NCBI GenBank assembly: GCA_039602395.1 | Contig: JBCNJP010000017.1 | Span: forward strand, 7,185,238-7,249,237 | Origin: Deinandra increscens subsp. villosa | Taxonomy: Eukaryota > Streptophyta > Magnoliopsida > Asterales > Asteraceae | DNA length: 64,000 nt | Direction of reading: 5' to 3' | Shown: positions 24,859 to 38,322 of the stretch, in pieces | How positions within the stretch are numbered: the stretch's first letter is position 1 | How the letters are laid out: every line of letters begins with the position of its first letter | Made by a program: the position numbers and the translations under genes | The notes under the pieces: model-generated | The model's database searches: none | What the model was told of the DNA's origin: nothing | What the model saw: the letters and a program-made list of their open reading frames with translations, nothing else

Positions 24859-26185
24859 GGTGAACAACGAGAGGAACGTATGATTGGGTTGCTCGAGAGG
24901 GGCCCTTTCTACCTTTGTATAACAATCTTTTGGAAAGTTTATAAATGATATGATTATCAACTACAAGATTGGCAAGTCATCCCAAATACTATTATCTTTG
25001 ATTAAGAAACAACCAAAACTTATTTATCTTAGTGTTTTTATAATATATAAAACTTATCAACTTTTGGATCTACCTAGACATTGAGGAAGGTCCGGTATCA
25101 AAAGCTCTAGTGTTTCTTTCGAAGACCTCGGTATCTTACCATCACTGTACCAACGATGGCTGCACTTGCCCTAACGTGTGGTGTATGATGATTGTTTGTT
25201 TTCCTGTTTTATAAATTTAAAATTTGACCACAATGGTGTTTTCTGACCTATTATTGTTATGTTTTTCTATATAGCACCCGCATGTAAGTAGGCATAGTTA
25301 TTTTACAACTGTTTTTTTTTATATTACTTCCATACAGGTTCCAATATAGGCGGGGCGGCTAAAACAATTTGGGGATCCCAATCAAACATATATTTTGGGG
25401 ATTTTGATATTTTTATAAGTTACGTTACAAATTATTCTCTTTTATCCGGCTTGGGGCCGATAATAATAACTATATATTGTTCATAATTAGTAGAGTCAAT
25501 ATTTTTTTATTCTTATTGCATGGGGTTAAATATAATTAGAATAAATTATATTTTCTAGCCTTATTCGATGCAAATTGTTTAATAAAACATTCGAAGTCAG
25601 TTTCTTCTAACAAAATCTTTTTCAAATAACAAAATAGCTTAAGTTCATACTATCTTGTGAAATATTAGATATTAGTTAATCTTTTTTACAGTTTTAGAAT
25701 CTTCACAAATTATGGGGCTCTAAGTGAGTTTAAAAACTACCTCTAAAGTATAAATTTCAATCTTATATTACTATTAAAATATCATTTAAATATGTTATTG
25801 TTATGTAGAGACAAATATGTTAAACTAAAATTAAGAAAACCTAATAAGAAAATAATCAGAAAAAAACGAGATAAAAATTCTAAAAAAATAAAGAAATAAG
25901 AAAAGAGAATGGAAAAACAATAAATTTAAATGTGTTATACAAGATTTCAACTTCGGACCTTGAGGTTTGAGCTCGTGCATTTAACCACTACAACACCTAT
26001 CATATTTTTTGATTTAATTGCATTCACACGAATATAAACTTATTTAAAATTACATATACATATAAAAGAAAGTTTAAAAAATGGTGGCCCTAAATTTTTG
26101 AGGGCCCTAAGCCCTAACTTGGCTTGCTTGGCCCATTGGGCCACCCTTGTATATATGCAACAAAATATGTATGAATATATATAGA
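24859..26185. repeat. Repeat remnants, no gene
   Basis: 25100-25270 resembles 16560-16760 in direct orientation (cggtatcttaccatcac, aacgtgtggtgtatgatg), probably an LTR-end fragment. 25330-26150 is AT-rich with GC-rich edges (ggcggggcggct near 25350; gggccctaagccc and ggcccattgggcc near 26100-26145), probably a decayed hAT-type element. A tRNA-like ggaccttgaggtttgagctc lies near 25957. Confidence 0.4.
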
Positions 26186-26192
26186 TAAAAGA

Positions 26193-27622
26193 TCCGTGTA
26201 GACCCCTTATTTTTTGTAGACCCCTTATAAAACTCAATAAAACTCATTAAAACTCAATAAAAATAAAACTCAGTTTTGTTAATTTGGTTTTTTTATTTGC
26301 GATAAGCTTTTAAGAACAAAAAAAGACAATTAAAAAAAAGAAAAACGAAAAACATTATAAATTGAACATTTTAAGACAATGAGTTTTAAAAATCAATGAG
26401 TTTAAAACTCAATAAACTCAATAAAACTCAGTGTTGCATTTAAAACTCATTATTTTAAAACTCATTGTCTTAAAATGTTCGATTTTTAATGTTTTTTGTT
26501 TTTTTTTAATATATTTAGGAAAATTGGATTTAAATAATACAAGTTATGCCTTATTGGCGGATAATAATATGAGTTTTGACCTTTCCTCACAATAATACCA
26601 ATTAAACACTTAGGTGCTATCAGTGATACGCCGTTTAAATTGATTTAACGGGGTTAGTGAAATGGATCTTTTTGTCATTTTTGAAAGTTGAGGGGCTGGT
26701 TTTGTAATTTTTTTTTTATAAACCTAAAAAAAAGAAGAAAAGTGGAGAAGGAGGGTCAAACGACCGGCGACCTCCCCTCTGTTCCGGCGACCGGCGCCGG
26801 ATTCATCAAACGATCTGCGACGGATCTCGCCTCACGGTGTTCCACCGAATCGGCGCCGGATTCATCAAATCGATTAAGTTCATCGACGGCGAGAAGACGG
26901 CGGTTCTCCTAAACTCCACGGTGTTCCACCGTATCGGCGCCGGATTCATCAAATCGATTAAGTTCATCGACGGCGAGAAGACGGCGGTTCTCCTAAACTC
27001 CACGGTGTTCCACCGAATCGGCGCCGGATTCATCAACGATCTGCGACGGATCTCGCCTCACGTTATCGTCTGCGTTGACGGCGAGCCACTGACGGGAACT
27101 GAACCGTCGTTTTTCCGTCAAACGGTTATCGACGGGCTGGAATTCTACTCGACGTTGCTCGAATCGTTGGAGGCGGCGAACGTCGGTGGCGGCGACGGCG
27201 GCGGCGGGGGGAGTGATTGGATGAGGAGCAGAGGGGAGGTCGCCGGTCGTTTGACCCTCCTCCACTTTTCTTCCTTTTTTTAGGTTTATAAAAAAAATTA
27301 CAAAACCAGCCCCTCCACTTTCACAAATGACAAAAACATCCATTTTATTAACACCGTTAAATCAATTTAAACGGCGTATCACTGATAGCACCTGGGTGTT
27401 TAATTGATATTATTGTGAGGAAAGGTCAAAACTCATATTATTATTCGCCAATAAGGCATAACTTGTATTATTTAAATCCAATTTTCCATATATTTATTTA
27501 TTTATTTGGTTCTTAAAAGCTTATCGTAATAAAAAAAAACCAAATTTACAACACTGAGTTTTATTTTTATTGAGTTTTATAGGGGTCTACGGGGTCTACA
27601 AAATCTAAGGGGTCTACACGGA
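26193..27622. mobile_element. Pack-type TIR element carrying a GRAS-gene fragment (1.4 kb)
   Basis: Starts tccgtgtagacccctta and ends with its inverse (taaggggtctacacgga). Inverted repeats continue inwards: outer about 150 bp with aaaactcaataaaactc-type runs, and an inner long arm (about 26521-26810 against 27215-27487) that includes an ATG-less polypyrimidine/genic edge. The centre is GC-rich and genic. A target duplication cannot be read because the right side is an (AT)n tract. Mutator-like Pack element is the best guess. Confidence 0.75.
26833..27235 (+). pseudogene. GRAS-domain protein fragment with 84 bp in-frame tandem repeat
   Basis: The frame encodes LRRISPHVIVCVDGE, then a linker TGTEPSFFRQTVIDGLEFYS and TLLESLEAANVGGG. 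This is the region of GRAS transcription regulators where 'L..L.P.VVV..E.' is followed by 'F...LEFYS.L.ESL'. Before it, 84 bp (28 codons, with FHRIGAGF and DGEKTAVLLNS) are repeated: 26833-26916, 26917-27000, then a partial unit from 27001. The fragment lacks both ends of a GRAS domain (normally about 370 residues) and has no start of its own. It is a captured piece inside the Pack-type element, not a functional gene. Confidence 0.65.
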
Positions 27623-27628
27623 ACCCTT

Positions 27629-27633
<5 letters not shown>

Positions 27634-27687
<54 letters not shown>

Positions 27688-28081
27688 TAGGGTGAGGTTC
27701 ATTGTAGACACCCCCATAAGTGTAGACAGGTAGACACTTTTTTTTCACCATTAGATCTCTTGATCTAATGGTTGTGATTAATCTTTTTTTCTTTTTTCAC
27801 ACTTTTCAAACAATTTCACTTGTGAAAATGAGCTATTTCACATGCGAAAGTGTCTACAAAATTGTTTTTTTCACATACGAAATTGTTTGAAAAGAAAAGA
27901 AAAAAATAAAAAAAAAGAAAATTGTTTTTTTCACATGCGAAATTGTTTGAAAAGTGTAAAAAAAGAAAATAAAGAAAATAAAAGAAATTAATCACAACTA
28001 TTAGATTAAGAGATCTATTGGTGAAAAAGGGTGTCTACCTATCTACAGTTATGGGGGTGTTTACAATGAACTTTTTACTAC

Positions 28082-28130
<49 letters not shown>

Positions 28131-28140
28131 ATATAATATA
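27634..28140. mobile_element. Palindromic MITE between two (AT)n microsatellites
   Basis: (AT)n at about 27634-27680 and 28083-28130 flank a hairpin element of about 385 bp (27690-28075). Its ends read gttcattgtagacaccccc and gggggtgtttacaatgaac. The interior has repeated 'ttttttcacatgcgaaattg' words. The TA-rich flanks suggest insertion into, or origin of, the microsatellite. Confidence 0.75.
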
Positions 28141-31100
28141 TATATGAAAAGATTGGATGCCACGTGGCATCACCACATCCATCCTCAATATCAATTTCCC
28201 GCCTAAATGACCCCCAAAAAATTGCGTATCCTTTTATTAATCCGACCCATCTATCTGATTCACGTTCAACTAAAAACCCTAATTCACGCCTCATTTCCCT
28301 CCCCTCATTCACGCACAATCTTCTTTCCCTACGATTCGGATCTCCGTTCCACTGAATTTTCGTTTGCCGTTCATTCATCCACCTCTTCAAACCCTAATTT
28401 TCGTTTGCCGTTCATTCATCCATCATTGAATTGTATGTATTTTGAATCGATTTGGTTTGTAGAAATCGCTTCCGGTGGCTTCGCTGTTTGATGGCACAAG
28501 GAAGTCAACATTTGAAACTAAATTTCCTCAAATTTAATCACCGTTCAACAAAGCTTTAGTAGAAACTCAATTATTTATTTGTGTATGATGTATGCAACCA
28601 ATAGGTTGGAATGGACTTCAGGATTTTGGAAACCTGCAGAGAAGACGTCATACGTGAAGCAGGCGTATTCAGGGACTACGAAGAAAGAAGGCGGTGAATA
28701 GGCTGTGTTTTCGGATGTCGGGGGAATTTCAAGATTGAATATCACTAAGGCGGGTGGTACTGGGGACATTGAATTGTTTCATGGTAACTAAATTGTGGTA
28801 ATTTTGATATTTATTTCAAATTAATTGACTGTTTGATTGCTTACAGATCTTACATTCTTGCACATTGAACACTTAGATCTTGAAATCGATTTGTTTTCCA
28901 TACTACTAGATAAAGAGATCGCAGATTTCATCTAGAATGCATTTGTCCGTTGGAGATTACTATTAATTACGTGATTTATTTTTCTTTTATTCTTCCTGAA
29001 TTTACTTTAAACACATCAAAATATATGGTTGATAAATAATTGTTGAGCTAGGGATCCAAACATTATCTATGACGAGACTTCCAGCGGCGTGGTAAAACAC
29101 ATGTAACTATCTTACTTTTTAGTTATTGAGGAATTTTGCTTTTGCTATTTCATTGTCTAACCAAAGTGCACTGCGTGCTATTTCAGGATTTTGCTTTGAT
29201 GTCATCTAAGATCCTAGCACTAAACTGATATTCAAGTTGAGGGTTCTAATTTGCCTTTGCAGCTAAGCCTCACCAAAGGTATTGATAATTTGTCATGCTT
29301 TAAGCTTTTACTCATAAGTAATTTTACGAAGTCATTATGTATGGATTATTTACTTATTAATGAATATGAAGTATGGCCGTATGGGTTGAGTTATATACTT
29401 TATAATGCATAAAAAGTATAAGAAAGGGTTTGAAAAAAAATCTTTTGTGATGAATATAAAGCACTAAGAATGATATGTTGTTAAAACAAAATCTACTTTT
29501 GACCTATTTATGATTTGAAACATTTGAGTTCTACATATTAATGAAGTAGATTTTGTATGCGATGCTTTGCCTAAATACAAGTATCACCTAATCAAAGTGC
29601 TGGTTTTGTTTTGGCCTACAGCTACTTTTAGGTTCATATATTTGTGTAAATTTATGTTGTTATTCATCATTTGTAATCAAATATGATGAAATACTAAACA
29701 CCTTGCCCCTTAATTTTTCAGGATTCGTGAAAGGTAGGAATCAGATACTGTTTACCATGTGGTACCGGTGGATGCGACAATTATTTCAGAAGGTTGGTGT
29801 ATTGTTCTGATTTGTTAGAACTGAACTGAGTCATGGAGTTCGTTTGAAGAATCTACCACACCCTTTGAGAGAATTTATACAAACGGTTGCTAACAACTTA
29901 CAAAACAAGATCTTTTAGATGCTTATTCTTTTTACCATGAGAAATATCTAAGGTATTAGCCTAACTAAATTATCTTGATACAGGTTTCATCATGTTGTCA
30001 ATTTGTTGGGTCAAACTGTTCAATCGTCCTAATCATGTGATGGTAGTATTTGATATGATATTTTATTGATCATAGAGATTTTTATAGAAGCTATTATCAG
30101 TTAGCTTTTCTCCTTGCAAGCTCATCCTAAGAATGAAGGTATGAAATGTGAATTGCCATTTTAGAAAATTTTAGAAATACATGCTATTGCTCTCATAGTT
30201 AATGAATTTGCCGGCCACTTTAGAAGTGCATAGAACCATTATGTTAATGGTTAGTTTAGAATATCTCTTTATTTGATGAAGTACCTAAAAGAAAAAAAGG
30301 TTTGATAGTGGTTTTTATTGGAATAATGCATCTGCTGATTTTAGAGTAATCTACCCGCGCATGAGACTCAAATCCACTTTGGGTTTACATTATGTTGGTT
30401 TTGGTTTGATATTTTTGGCTTCTGTCCATAAGTACTTTTGAGATTTTGGTTCTGTTTGTGCCCATATATTTTTGTCTATATAAATATGAATCATAAATTC
30501 TCTCCACTTTTTTTAGTATGATACATTTATGCCATTAACTCTCTCTCAGCTCATTTGTGTATGATTTGAATGTGCTCTACGGTTGTGCACATCCTGTATA
30601 TAGCGTCGATTCATACCTAGGCTTCTTATTCTTCTACGATTAACTTCCTGTAGGTTTAAAATCGGACGTGTTTGGCTATGGAATATCAGCCTTCACCATT
30701 GGAACTTCTTTGAAGGTAATAATTGTTGCATTGTTCTGTTTGTTTTCTAAGATAATGGATATGATTGGGTTTTATTGCTTTAATATTTGTTTTAAGGTTT
30801 TGTTCATGAAATTGTGCTTGAGTGGTCACTTATTTGAGCTCATTGTATTACTTGAACTCAGATAATTTTGTGGGGCTGACAAGTTGTGAAAATTATGTTC
30901 ACATTTGGCATTTCCACATTAAAGCAAGATCCCAGTTCATGAAGAACCATTGGTAATGGAGTGAGTAGAAGGCCACAATAACAACTAACATGTTCTTAAA
31001 ATGGAGCATGTTTTTTTTTTTTTTTTTTTGTGTGTGCAATTGTGTATGTGCAATCAAACCCGTTTGGAAATGTTGTTTTGGGTTAGATCGTTGACCGAAT

Positions 31101-31191
31101 CCTAATCAACAACATATGATCATCTATCTTGCTTATCTGGCCATTTTAAGTTTTAAAAGTTTTAAGTGAATGTTTTGAGTGATCTTGCATA
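28141..31191 (+). other. Genic-looking stretch of unknown identity
   Basis: 28250-28450 is C/T-rich with aaaccctaa words and two ttttcgtttgccgttcattc repeats, like a plant 5' leader. Exon-like, stop-poor pieces follow: about 28455-28520; 28604-28790 (WTSGFWKPAEKTSYVKQAYSG, then a stop, then an open run to a gtaact donor); 29735-29790 (TVYHVVPVDATII); and 30654-30715 (LKSDVFGYGISAFTIGTSLK before gtaata). LKSDVFGYG weakly recalls subdomain IX of protein kinases, but nothing else supports that. I cannot name the gene. At least one stop suggests a decayed copy. Confidence 0.3.
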
Positions 31192-31691
31192 NNNNNNNNN
31201 NNNNNNNNNNNNNNNNNNNNNNNNNNNNNNNNNNNNNNNNNNNNNNNNNNNNNNNNNNNNNNNNNNNNNNNNNNNNNNNNNNNNNNNNNNNNNNNNNNNN
31301 NNNNNNNNNNNNNNNNNNNNNNNNNNNNNNNNNNNNNNNNNNNNNNNNNNNNNNNNNNNNNNNNNNNNNNNNNNNNNNNNNNNNNNNNNNNNNNNNNNNN
31401 NNNNNNNNNNNNNNNNNNNNNNNNNNNNNNNNNNNNNNNNNNNNNNNNNNNNNNNNNNNNNNNNNNNNNNNNNNNNNNNNNNNNNNNNNNNNNNNNNNNN
31501 NNNNNNNNNNNNNNNNNNNNNNNNNNNNNNNNNNNNNNNNNNNNNNNNNNNNNNNNNNNNNNNNNNNNNNNNNNNNNNNNNNNNNNNNNNNNNNNNNNNN
31601 NNNNNNNNNNNNNNNNNNNNNNNNNNNNNNNNNNNNNNNNNNNNNNNNNNNNNNNNNNNNNNNNNNNNNNNNNNNNNNNNNNNNNNNNNNN
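31192..31691. other. Assembly gap, 500 N
   Basis: Exactly 500 unknown bases, the size of an arbitrary scaffold spacer. The right inverted arm starts at the first base after it. Confidence 0.99.
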
Positions 31692-34442
31692 AGTCGATGA
31701 CAAGGAGATGATATGAGAGAGAGAGAGAGAGGGGGGGGGGCGAAAATGTGATTAGGGTTTTCTAAACCCTTAATTAGATATTTATATATCTGAGTATTTG
31801 CGATCAAAATCCCTCATCTTTCTTTTACCGGAAACAAACCACATGCTTTTACGATTAATTAATAAAATACTTTTATTAATGTAACTGTCATAAACCCGAG
31901 ATTTAATAAAATCAAATAAGGATTTATCTGATTTATTAAATGTGTTGTTGACGTTAGTTGATAAATAGTAACGTCACGTTTTGCTCATTATCGTAAAGAT
32001 AAAATTGTAATAATTTATATGTTTATTAATCGAGAATAAACAATAATTAATTACCAAGTTTACATGATTTACCGGTTAACAATTTAAGCAGGTTTTATTC
32101 TCGTTGCCCTCAGTGTAACTCTTACGGCTCTTAACCGGGTCGGGTTCTTGATGTTGTCGGGTCTGGACATACAAAATCCAACAGACTCCCACTTGGACAG
32201 ATCACGATAACATTAGAAGAAACAGTCAGAGATGCTCTAGCTACACATGGTTGTCCCAACCAGTTATGACACTTCAAGTCAGTAACCAAGGTATATCTAT
32301 AAACTCATGTTATAGTTTAGACTTATGGTAATTCAAAGTCATAAGTTCCCTTCTGTATAAGACATCAACTGAACAAGAGACATGGATTTGATTCATTCTC
32401 TTTACATGTTTAATCATTATATTTCTCGTTTTATTTGTTCGAAGTGATCCAAGAAAACACCCAGTAAGTTTGGGTAAGGCCTTACACTTAACACTTGGAA
32501 CTTACGAGAGGGCCGACGTCTAATGGTTGCATGATTAGTGCAAGAGTACAGAATCCCATATTGACTACATACTGCTCCCACTAAACTTCTATTCCCAAAA
32601 GTAGCGTTATGACTGGAAATTACGCGACAACGTTAAGCTACAATCAAAGAACAGTCGTAGCTAAATGGGATGTTGCACATGTATCTCAGGTCAAAGGATA
32701 CTATTGAGTATACCATTTAATCAAATTTGTCTTATGATTAAATCCATGAAGACAATGTGATGCGAGTTACGTCACAACGTCATTATACAATGAGGTCTGT
32801 GAGTCTAGATTGTCAACCATTTGAGTCCAGATTCAGAATAGTCTTAGTTCACATTCATTCCCACCACTCTGATCGACTACGGACGTTTTAGAATATTTCA
32901 AAATATTCACGGATATTAAAACGTATAAAATTCAAACACGTTGAGCAGAATTCGGACTCTGCGTCTAACATTTTAGATCAGGTCGAATGATTTTGTGAAA
33001 ACGTTAGAGTTCGACATCCCAACACTAAATTAGAACATTATTGTAGCGTAGACTTCAGGCACTATGTAATAGTATTAATTCATTGATCGAATTTGATCAA
33101 TAGAACAGTGAGTTCGATGCTACGTTCTTAACCTGTGTTTTGGTATTGCCTGGTGAGGGTGTTTCATTAGTTTCAGTGTTTATCTTGAACAGTTGAACTA
33201 CTTAAGTGAATTTGAATGTGTGATAAAACTTATGCCCTTGGTGTGCACATGGATTATTGTGTTATCACATGAGCATTTTAATTGATTATTTATAGAATCG
33301 GTTAACTTCCTTGAATGTACCATTACATTCATGATTCCAAGTATCACTTAAGGTGGCTTTGTTGTTCAGCGAGTATAAGATCGTACTGATCATGAAAATT
33401 TTTACATCATCAAAATTAAGTCGTGATGATGTGTTTTCCAGCTTATGTCATTGTGTAACCTCTTACAGTGACATTAATGTAATATCTATATATCAGATTC
33501 CTTTCGCGTCATGTCTAGCATGATACGACTCGTTTCAAGAAATTGATTAAATCTATGGATGCTCTTCCAGAGATAACTTCAATTATGGGTTGTTCTTGAA
33601 AACTTGGAGGTGAGTTGAGGTTTCATTGTAAGTTTAATCCACTAAACTTACACGAACACTGGATCATCACTTAATCGTTATCCTGGTAAGGATCAGTGGT
33701 GATACTCCCACTTGCTTTGTGTAGACTAAAAACTAGAGAAGAGAAGAAAGAATTGAGCTAGTTGATATGAGGCTTGAGCTTGGTATTTATAGGCTAACCC
33801 AAGAGAGCCACGACCTGTGCTTTTGCACGGTCAACCCGTTTTGTCGTTTAGTCAAGATCTTTCTTAGGATTTCGTCAAGTACAACACGGCCTGTGCCCTG
33901 TGGTCAACATAGACATGGGTCGTGCTTTTTCTATTTAAACACGTGTTGAAATCGGAAGTCAACCACTTTGTCTTTTTTGCTGGAAAAACACACATCCCGT
34001 GCTTTTAGAAGCATTTCCCGTGTCTGGTCCAGTTTTGAGGAGACTTCGTCTTTTTGCTCGGTTTTGCTCGTTTTTCGTTCCTTTTGTGTTGTTAGACCTG
34101 GATAGCACTGAAAACTACAAAAGAAACAATATTACACCGTTTTATAAATAATTGTTTAAAAAGCTATCCATTTGCGAGGGATATTTGATGTATAAAATAT
34201 GTATAATTGTTTAGAAAGCACACATAAGACACTGAAAGACCTTACACAATATCAGATCGTTAATAAAGGAGTAGCGAGGTAATATTGAGTAGTACTACAG
34301 GGTTTGAAAAACCCTACCCGCGTAGTTGTGGCTAACTCGACTAGAGGTCGAACGAGTGCAAATTTGACCTAAACAGTTTACATTGTTTTGTTAGACATGG
34401 CGGTTATAAGACAGACAACACTCAGCTTCGGTTGCGAGACAC
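31692..34442 (-). mobile_element. Inverted copy of LTR start and retroelement internal remnant
   Basis: The LTR start tgttggattttg reads on the minus strand and ends at 32183. The purine tract is its reverse complement, gactcccacttg, beginning at 32184. The rest matches 12384-14639 in reverse. No coding domain is readable in either copy. Confidence 0.5.
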
Positions 34443-34450
34443 ATAGTGAC

Positions 34451-35529
34451 TAGGGGTGTTCAAAAATATCCGAATCCGAAATATCCAAACTCGAAATATC
34501 CGAAATCGATATCCAAATCTCGAAATATCCGAAAATTCGGATATCCGAATTTTCGGATTCGGATTCGGATATTAATTTTGAAATTTTTCGGATATTCGGA
34601 TATCCGAAAAATATCCGAAATGTATTTAATAAATTATTTAATTATATATAATATATAAAATATATTTAAAAACATTTTAACAAACCCTAAATCTAATCCC
34701 AGGTTCCCAAAATCTAAATCGCAAACCCTAAATCTTCTCTCAGACTCCCGTTGTTCTCCACTTCTCGACCGACGACCGCTAATCGGAAGATTGAAATGTC
34801 GTTGCAGCGCTGCCCACTCCTCACTCTCGACCCTCACGGCCTCACTTGCCACTTCCTCACACCGTCGATCTGAAGCCACCGCAGACCGCTATCGTTGATC
34901 GATCTCAGGCCTCCGCAATCACTCCCGTCTCGGTTGCTTGCAAACTCTGTCCTCATCTCCCGTCGACCAGATTTGGTGAGTTATATGATCAATTTGATTG
35001 CATTATTTTGTTTTCTTGTTTCTTATTTGGTTGCATACTTGAATCAACAGCAGATCAGCAGATCCTTTTGTCTTCTTGATTTTAAAATAAAACAACAGGT
35101 CCATTTAGAAACATTGGTTGTATAATTTTGTTTTCTTGAGTTGTACATAGAGTCATAGAATCTGTATAGTAAAAATTGAATCTTGTTGTATCAAAACAGT
35201 TCTGATAAATGGTACTCATCACTAGTAGTATGAGTTTGGCCTAAATGTAGTGATAAAGAGCCTCACATGTTTATGTTTAATTCTTTAACCATTTAGTTAC
35301 TTAACTGTACTTATCTTCATTAATTTTATTGATATTTGGATGTTATTGGTGAGTGATATGATTAATTTTATAATGGGATTGAAAATTTCGGATATCCGTT
35401 TTACTATCCGAATCCGTATCCGAAATTTTCGGATATCCGAAAATTCGGATACGGATTCGGATATTGAAAATCAACTATCCGAAATTTCAGATATCCGAAT
35501 TTTCGGATATCTAGTTTTGAACACCCCTA
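34451..35529. mobile_element. Nonautonomous hAT element with ATATCCGAA subterminal arrays, right copy
   Basis: 1079 bp, with ends taggggtgttcaaaa and ttttgaacaccccta. The 8 bp duplication atagtgac is at 34443-34450 and 35530-35537. It is the unnested counterpart of 10334-12375 and gives the empty site for the nested element. Confidence 0.95.
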
Positions 35530-35537
35530 ATAGTGAC

Positions 35538-38313
35538 AAGAACTATAGTATATCTAACTATCGATATTACAATATTTACATTTCCCCAACGCTTGAACCT
35601 ACGTTTGTTTAAACCTTTGAACTCACCAACCTTTGTGTTGACACATTTTAGCATGTTTTTTTTCCAGGTAACTGAGGTGTGTAGCACGATATGACGCATG
35701 CATCACATTTGGGTCTTAAAAATATTTTGAAAACATTTTTGGATTTATTTACTTATAATTGTTTTGGGCGCTTGTTTTGCGCATAACTTTACTTTGCATT
35801 TACTTTTACGTTTCCGCATTACTTAAATTGTTTTTGCCTCATGTGGATGAGCAACATTACATCTTTTCTAAAACTTATATAGTAATCATTCGTATGAGTT
35901 ATGACTAATGACTTGGATCCTGGTTTGTCACGCGCCTCTCGGTAAAACTCTGTCAAGAGGATTTTGAGGGTGTGAGACGATGGTACGGGTGTGGCGGTCA
36001 AAGAGTCTCCAATCTCATGAATGATGGGTATCCCCTCATCATCTCTCCAAGTCTGGATCACGTCAGTTACCTAGCCCAGCCGCGGGCATCAGTCAGTCGC
36101 TACCGTTTGACAGCGGGTTCAACAATAGAAGGAAAGGCAACTCACCTCTGTGGAAGAATGATCATCTTCCTCGGAGTGTACATCATTCGCGGACCATTCG
36201 GTGTACAACCGTATGGGCGGTAGGATCGTGGTCTTTCTGTTGAAGCAGGGACAACGGGTGTAATCTCAATAGTAGGTCCGACTATGAGTAACTATAAATA
36301 TATGCCAAGTTACAATTTATCTGCAGCTTGTTTTGATTATTACTCATTCTATTATGTATTCATACAAGTGGGTCGACCCGCGCTTCACGACGGAGTTGGA
36401 GCGTTTTAAAAAGTCGGTTATACATCTCCAATTGTTCTTTCTGGCTATACATCTCCAATTGTTTTTGGGTCCGAACGATCTTTCAGAGGATGAACAAAGT
36501 TTATGACTTGTGCATATCAATTTCCATGATCATAAAGTAATAGTGATACCAACAGAATCAAAATTGTCCATATAAATGTCTAACAGTAGACGAATTCGGA
36601 ACATAATGCAATACCTTAGATGATGCTCCTAAGGAAGCCTAAGAAAGAGAAAAAAATTAAAATCATGAAACAACATTAGGCAAACAAAAAATACTGAAAC
36701 ACACATAAGGAAATCAACCACCCAACGATAGCCAACAAACGACTTAAAAACCCTAGATCCAACATTACAACCCAGCGAAGGTGACACGATAGCCACCAAA
36801 TCGCAACAGACCCACGCAATCAACAACCAACAGGTTGCCGTGAAGAAGCAATGTGACAGGAAAATATCATTTTAAGCATATGTTTGTGCGTAGGTTATAG
36901 AGAGAGAAATCAGAGAAACCATTGAATAGAGCCAGAAGATGCGTGTTTAATTGAGCAAAGAGGACAGCTTCAAAGGTTGTGCATCATGGTTGTAAAAAGT
37001 ACTTTAAAGGTTGTACAACCTCGCCGATAACACGTATGAGGTATGGGCTCTTGCCGGAAAATCCGGTGTTTGACATAATTAAATGATTTTGGCGGGCAAG
37101 ATGGAAGAAAATGAGGGTTTAGGTGGGCCACACAGTCCGTTGTTTTTATGGAATGTTGCACAAAAAGCTCCAAATCTTGTAACATAGGCTAATTTTGAGG
37201 GTGCAAAGAGAGGTTGTACAACGTGCATAACTTTCTGTACAATGTATGCATTGATAGGTTGTACGTTATGTTGTGGAGTTTGTACAGTAAATTGTATTAT
37301 GTTTATATAGGGGGATATCAGAAACGAAGGAGGGTATCTGCTTCTATGTTACGAAAGTATTAATGTATGTATATGTATTTATCATATCATATTAAACAAT
37401 AATATAAATATAAAGGATATTATATAGCAACAAATATATTTATATATAATTTTTGTTTCTATATTAATAATATTATCCCGTATTTAAATCCGGCCCGACC
37501 GGTCAAAGTGGTTCGACTAGTGAACTGGTAAGACGATTGATTCATTATCCGGTCCGGTTAAGAAAACATTGATCTAATTTCTAAACATCTAAATAGTCAC
37601 CCTAAACATGAACCAATCATCTATCAATAAGCATACCATTCATATAATTAAACCTTAGGCAAGAAAAAAACATACCTAAAATCAAGGTTGTTTGGAAATA
37701 TAATGGACTGGAAAAGAGACATCCGGTAGTAGTCGAAGAGTTAAAGAAAGAGACGCTCCATTTTCATATCACCTACAAATTTGATCTCATACCACCTTAC
37801 ATGGTCGTCCCGCTAACATCTTGAGCGGTCTTCTGACTTTTCAAAATTTATCTTTTGAGAAAGTCACCAAATTGATCAATTTAACTAATGTTTTTTTTTT
37901 TTACCAAACACCATCTAAAATTTAGCCTTAAGTTCATGACCATTAACCAAACAGACCTATTAGAAGCTGCCACGTAGGTGGGACCGGCTAAGAAGGCAAG
38001 ACTAAAGTCAGCGCCCAAATCAATGAAATTCCATTGGTCCCACATGGCAACCAATGAGGGCCCTACACGCGTCTCAGGCGGCTCCGAGCCTGTCATCTAA
38101 TCCTTAGCTGGCAACAGCCTAGCCGTCGATGCTGCGAAGCATAAAGTTTTGCGATGAATGTTTCACGGCATGAGAGGGCTTTACACTCCCCTCAAGATGA
38201 TCATATCAAATGCCCTAAGTAGAGGAGTAGTGAAAGCCTGAAAGTAGCATACGATTTTTTATATATTAATACATACACATAATATGCATTAAATAAAAAA
38301 TATAAAATACATT
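35538..38313. other. Unassigned DNA shared with left arm; deletion junction near 36515
   Basis: Corresponds to left positions 10325 down to about 5140, without 6929-9345. The junction reads gcatatcaatttcc at 36512-36525. Short ORFs (35819-36061, 36970-37185, 37881-38096) have near-identical partners on the left but no recognisable domain. Confidence 0.5.
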
Positions 38314-38322
38314 AAAATAACA

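Noticed and set aside
28018..28206. ORF with a long Ile-Tyr repeat
   Set aside because: Translation of an (AT)n microsatellite.
30654..30715. Receptor-kinase exon from LKSDVFGYG
   Set aside because: Only one short motif fits; no HRD, DFG or APE motif was found nearby, so the call would be unsupported.
31133..31807. Long open frames across the N run on both strands
   Set aside because: They are made of unknown bases; the real flanks contribute only short, unsupported ends.
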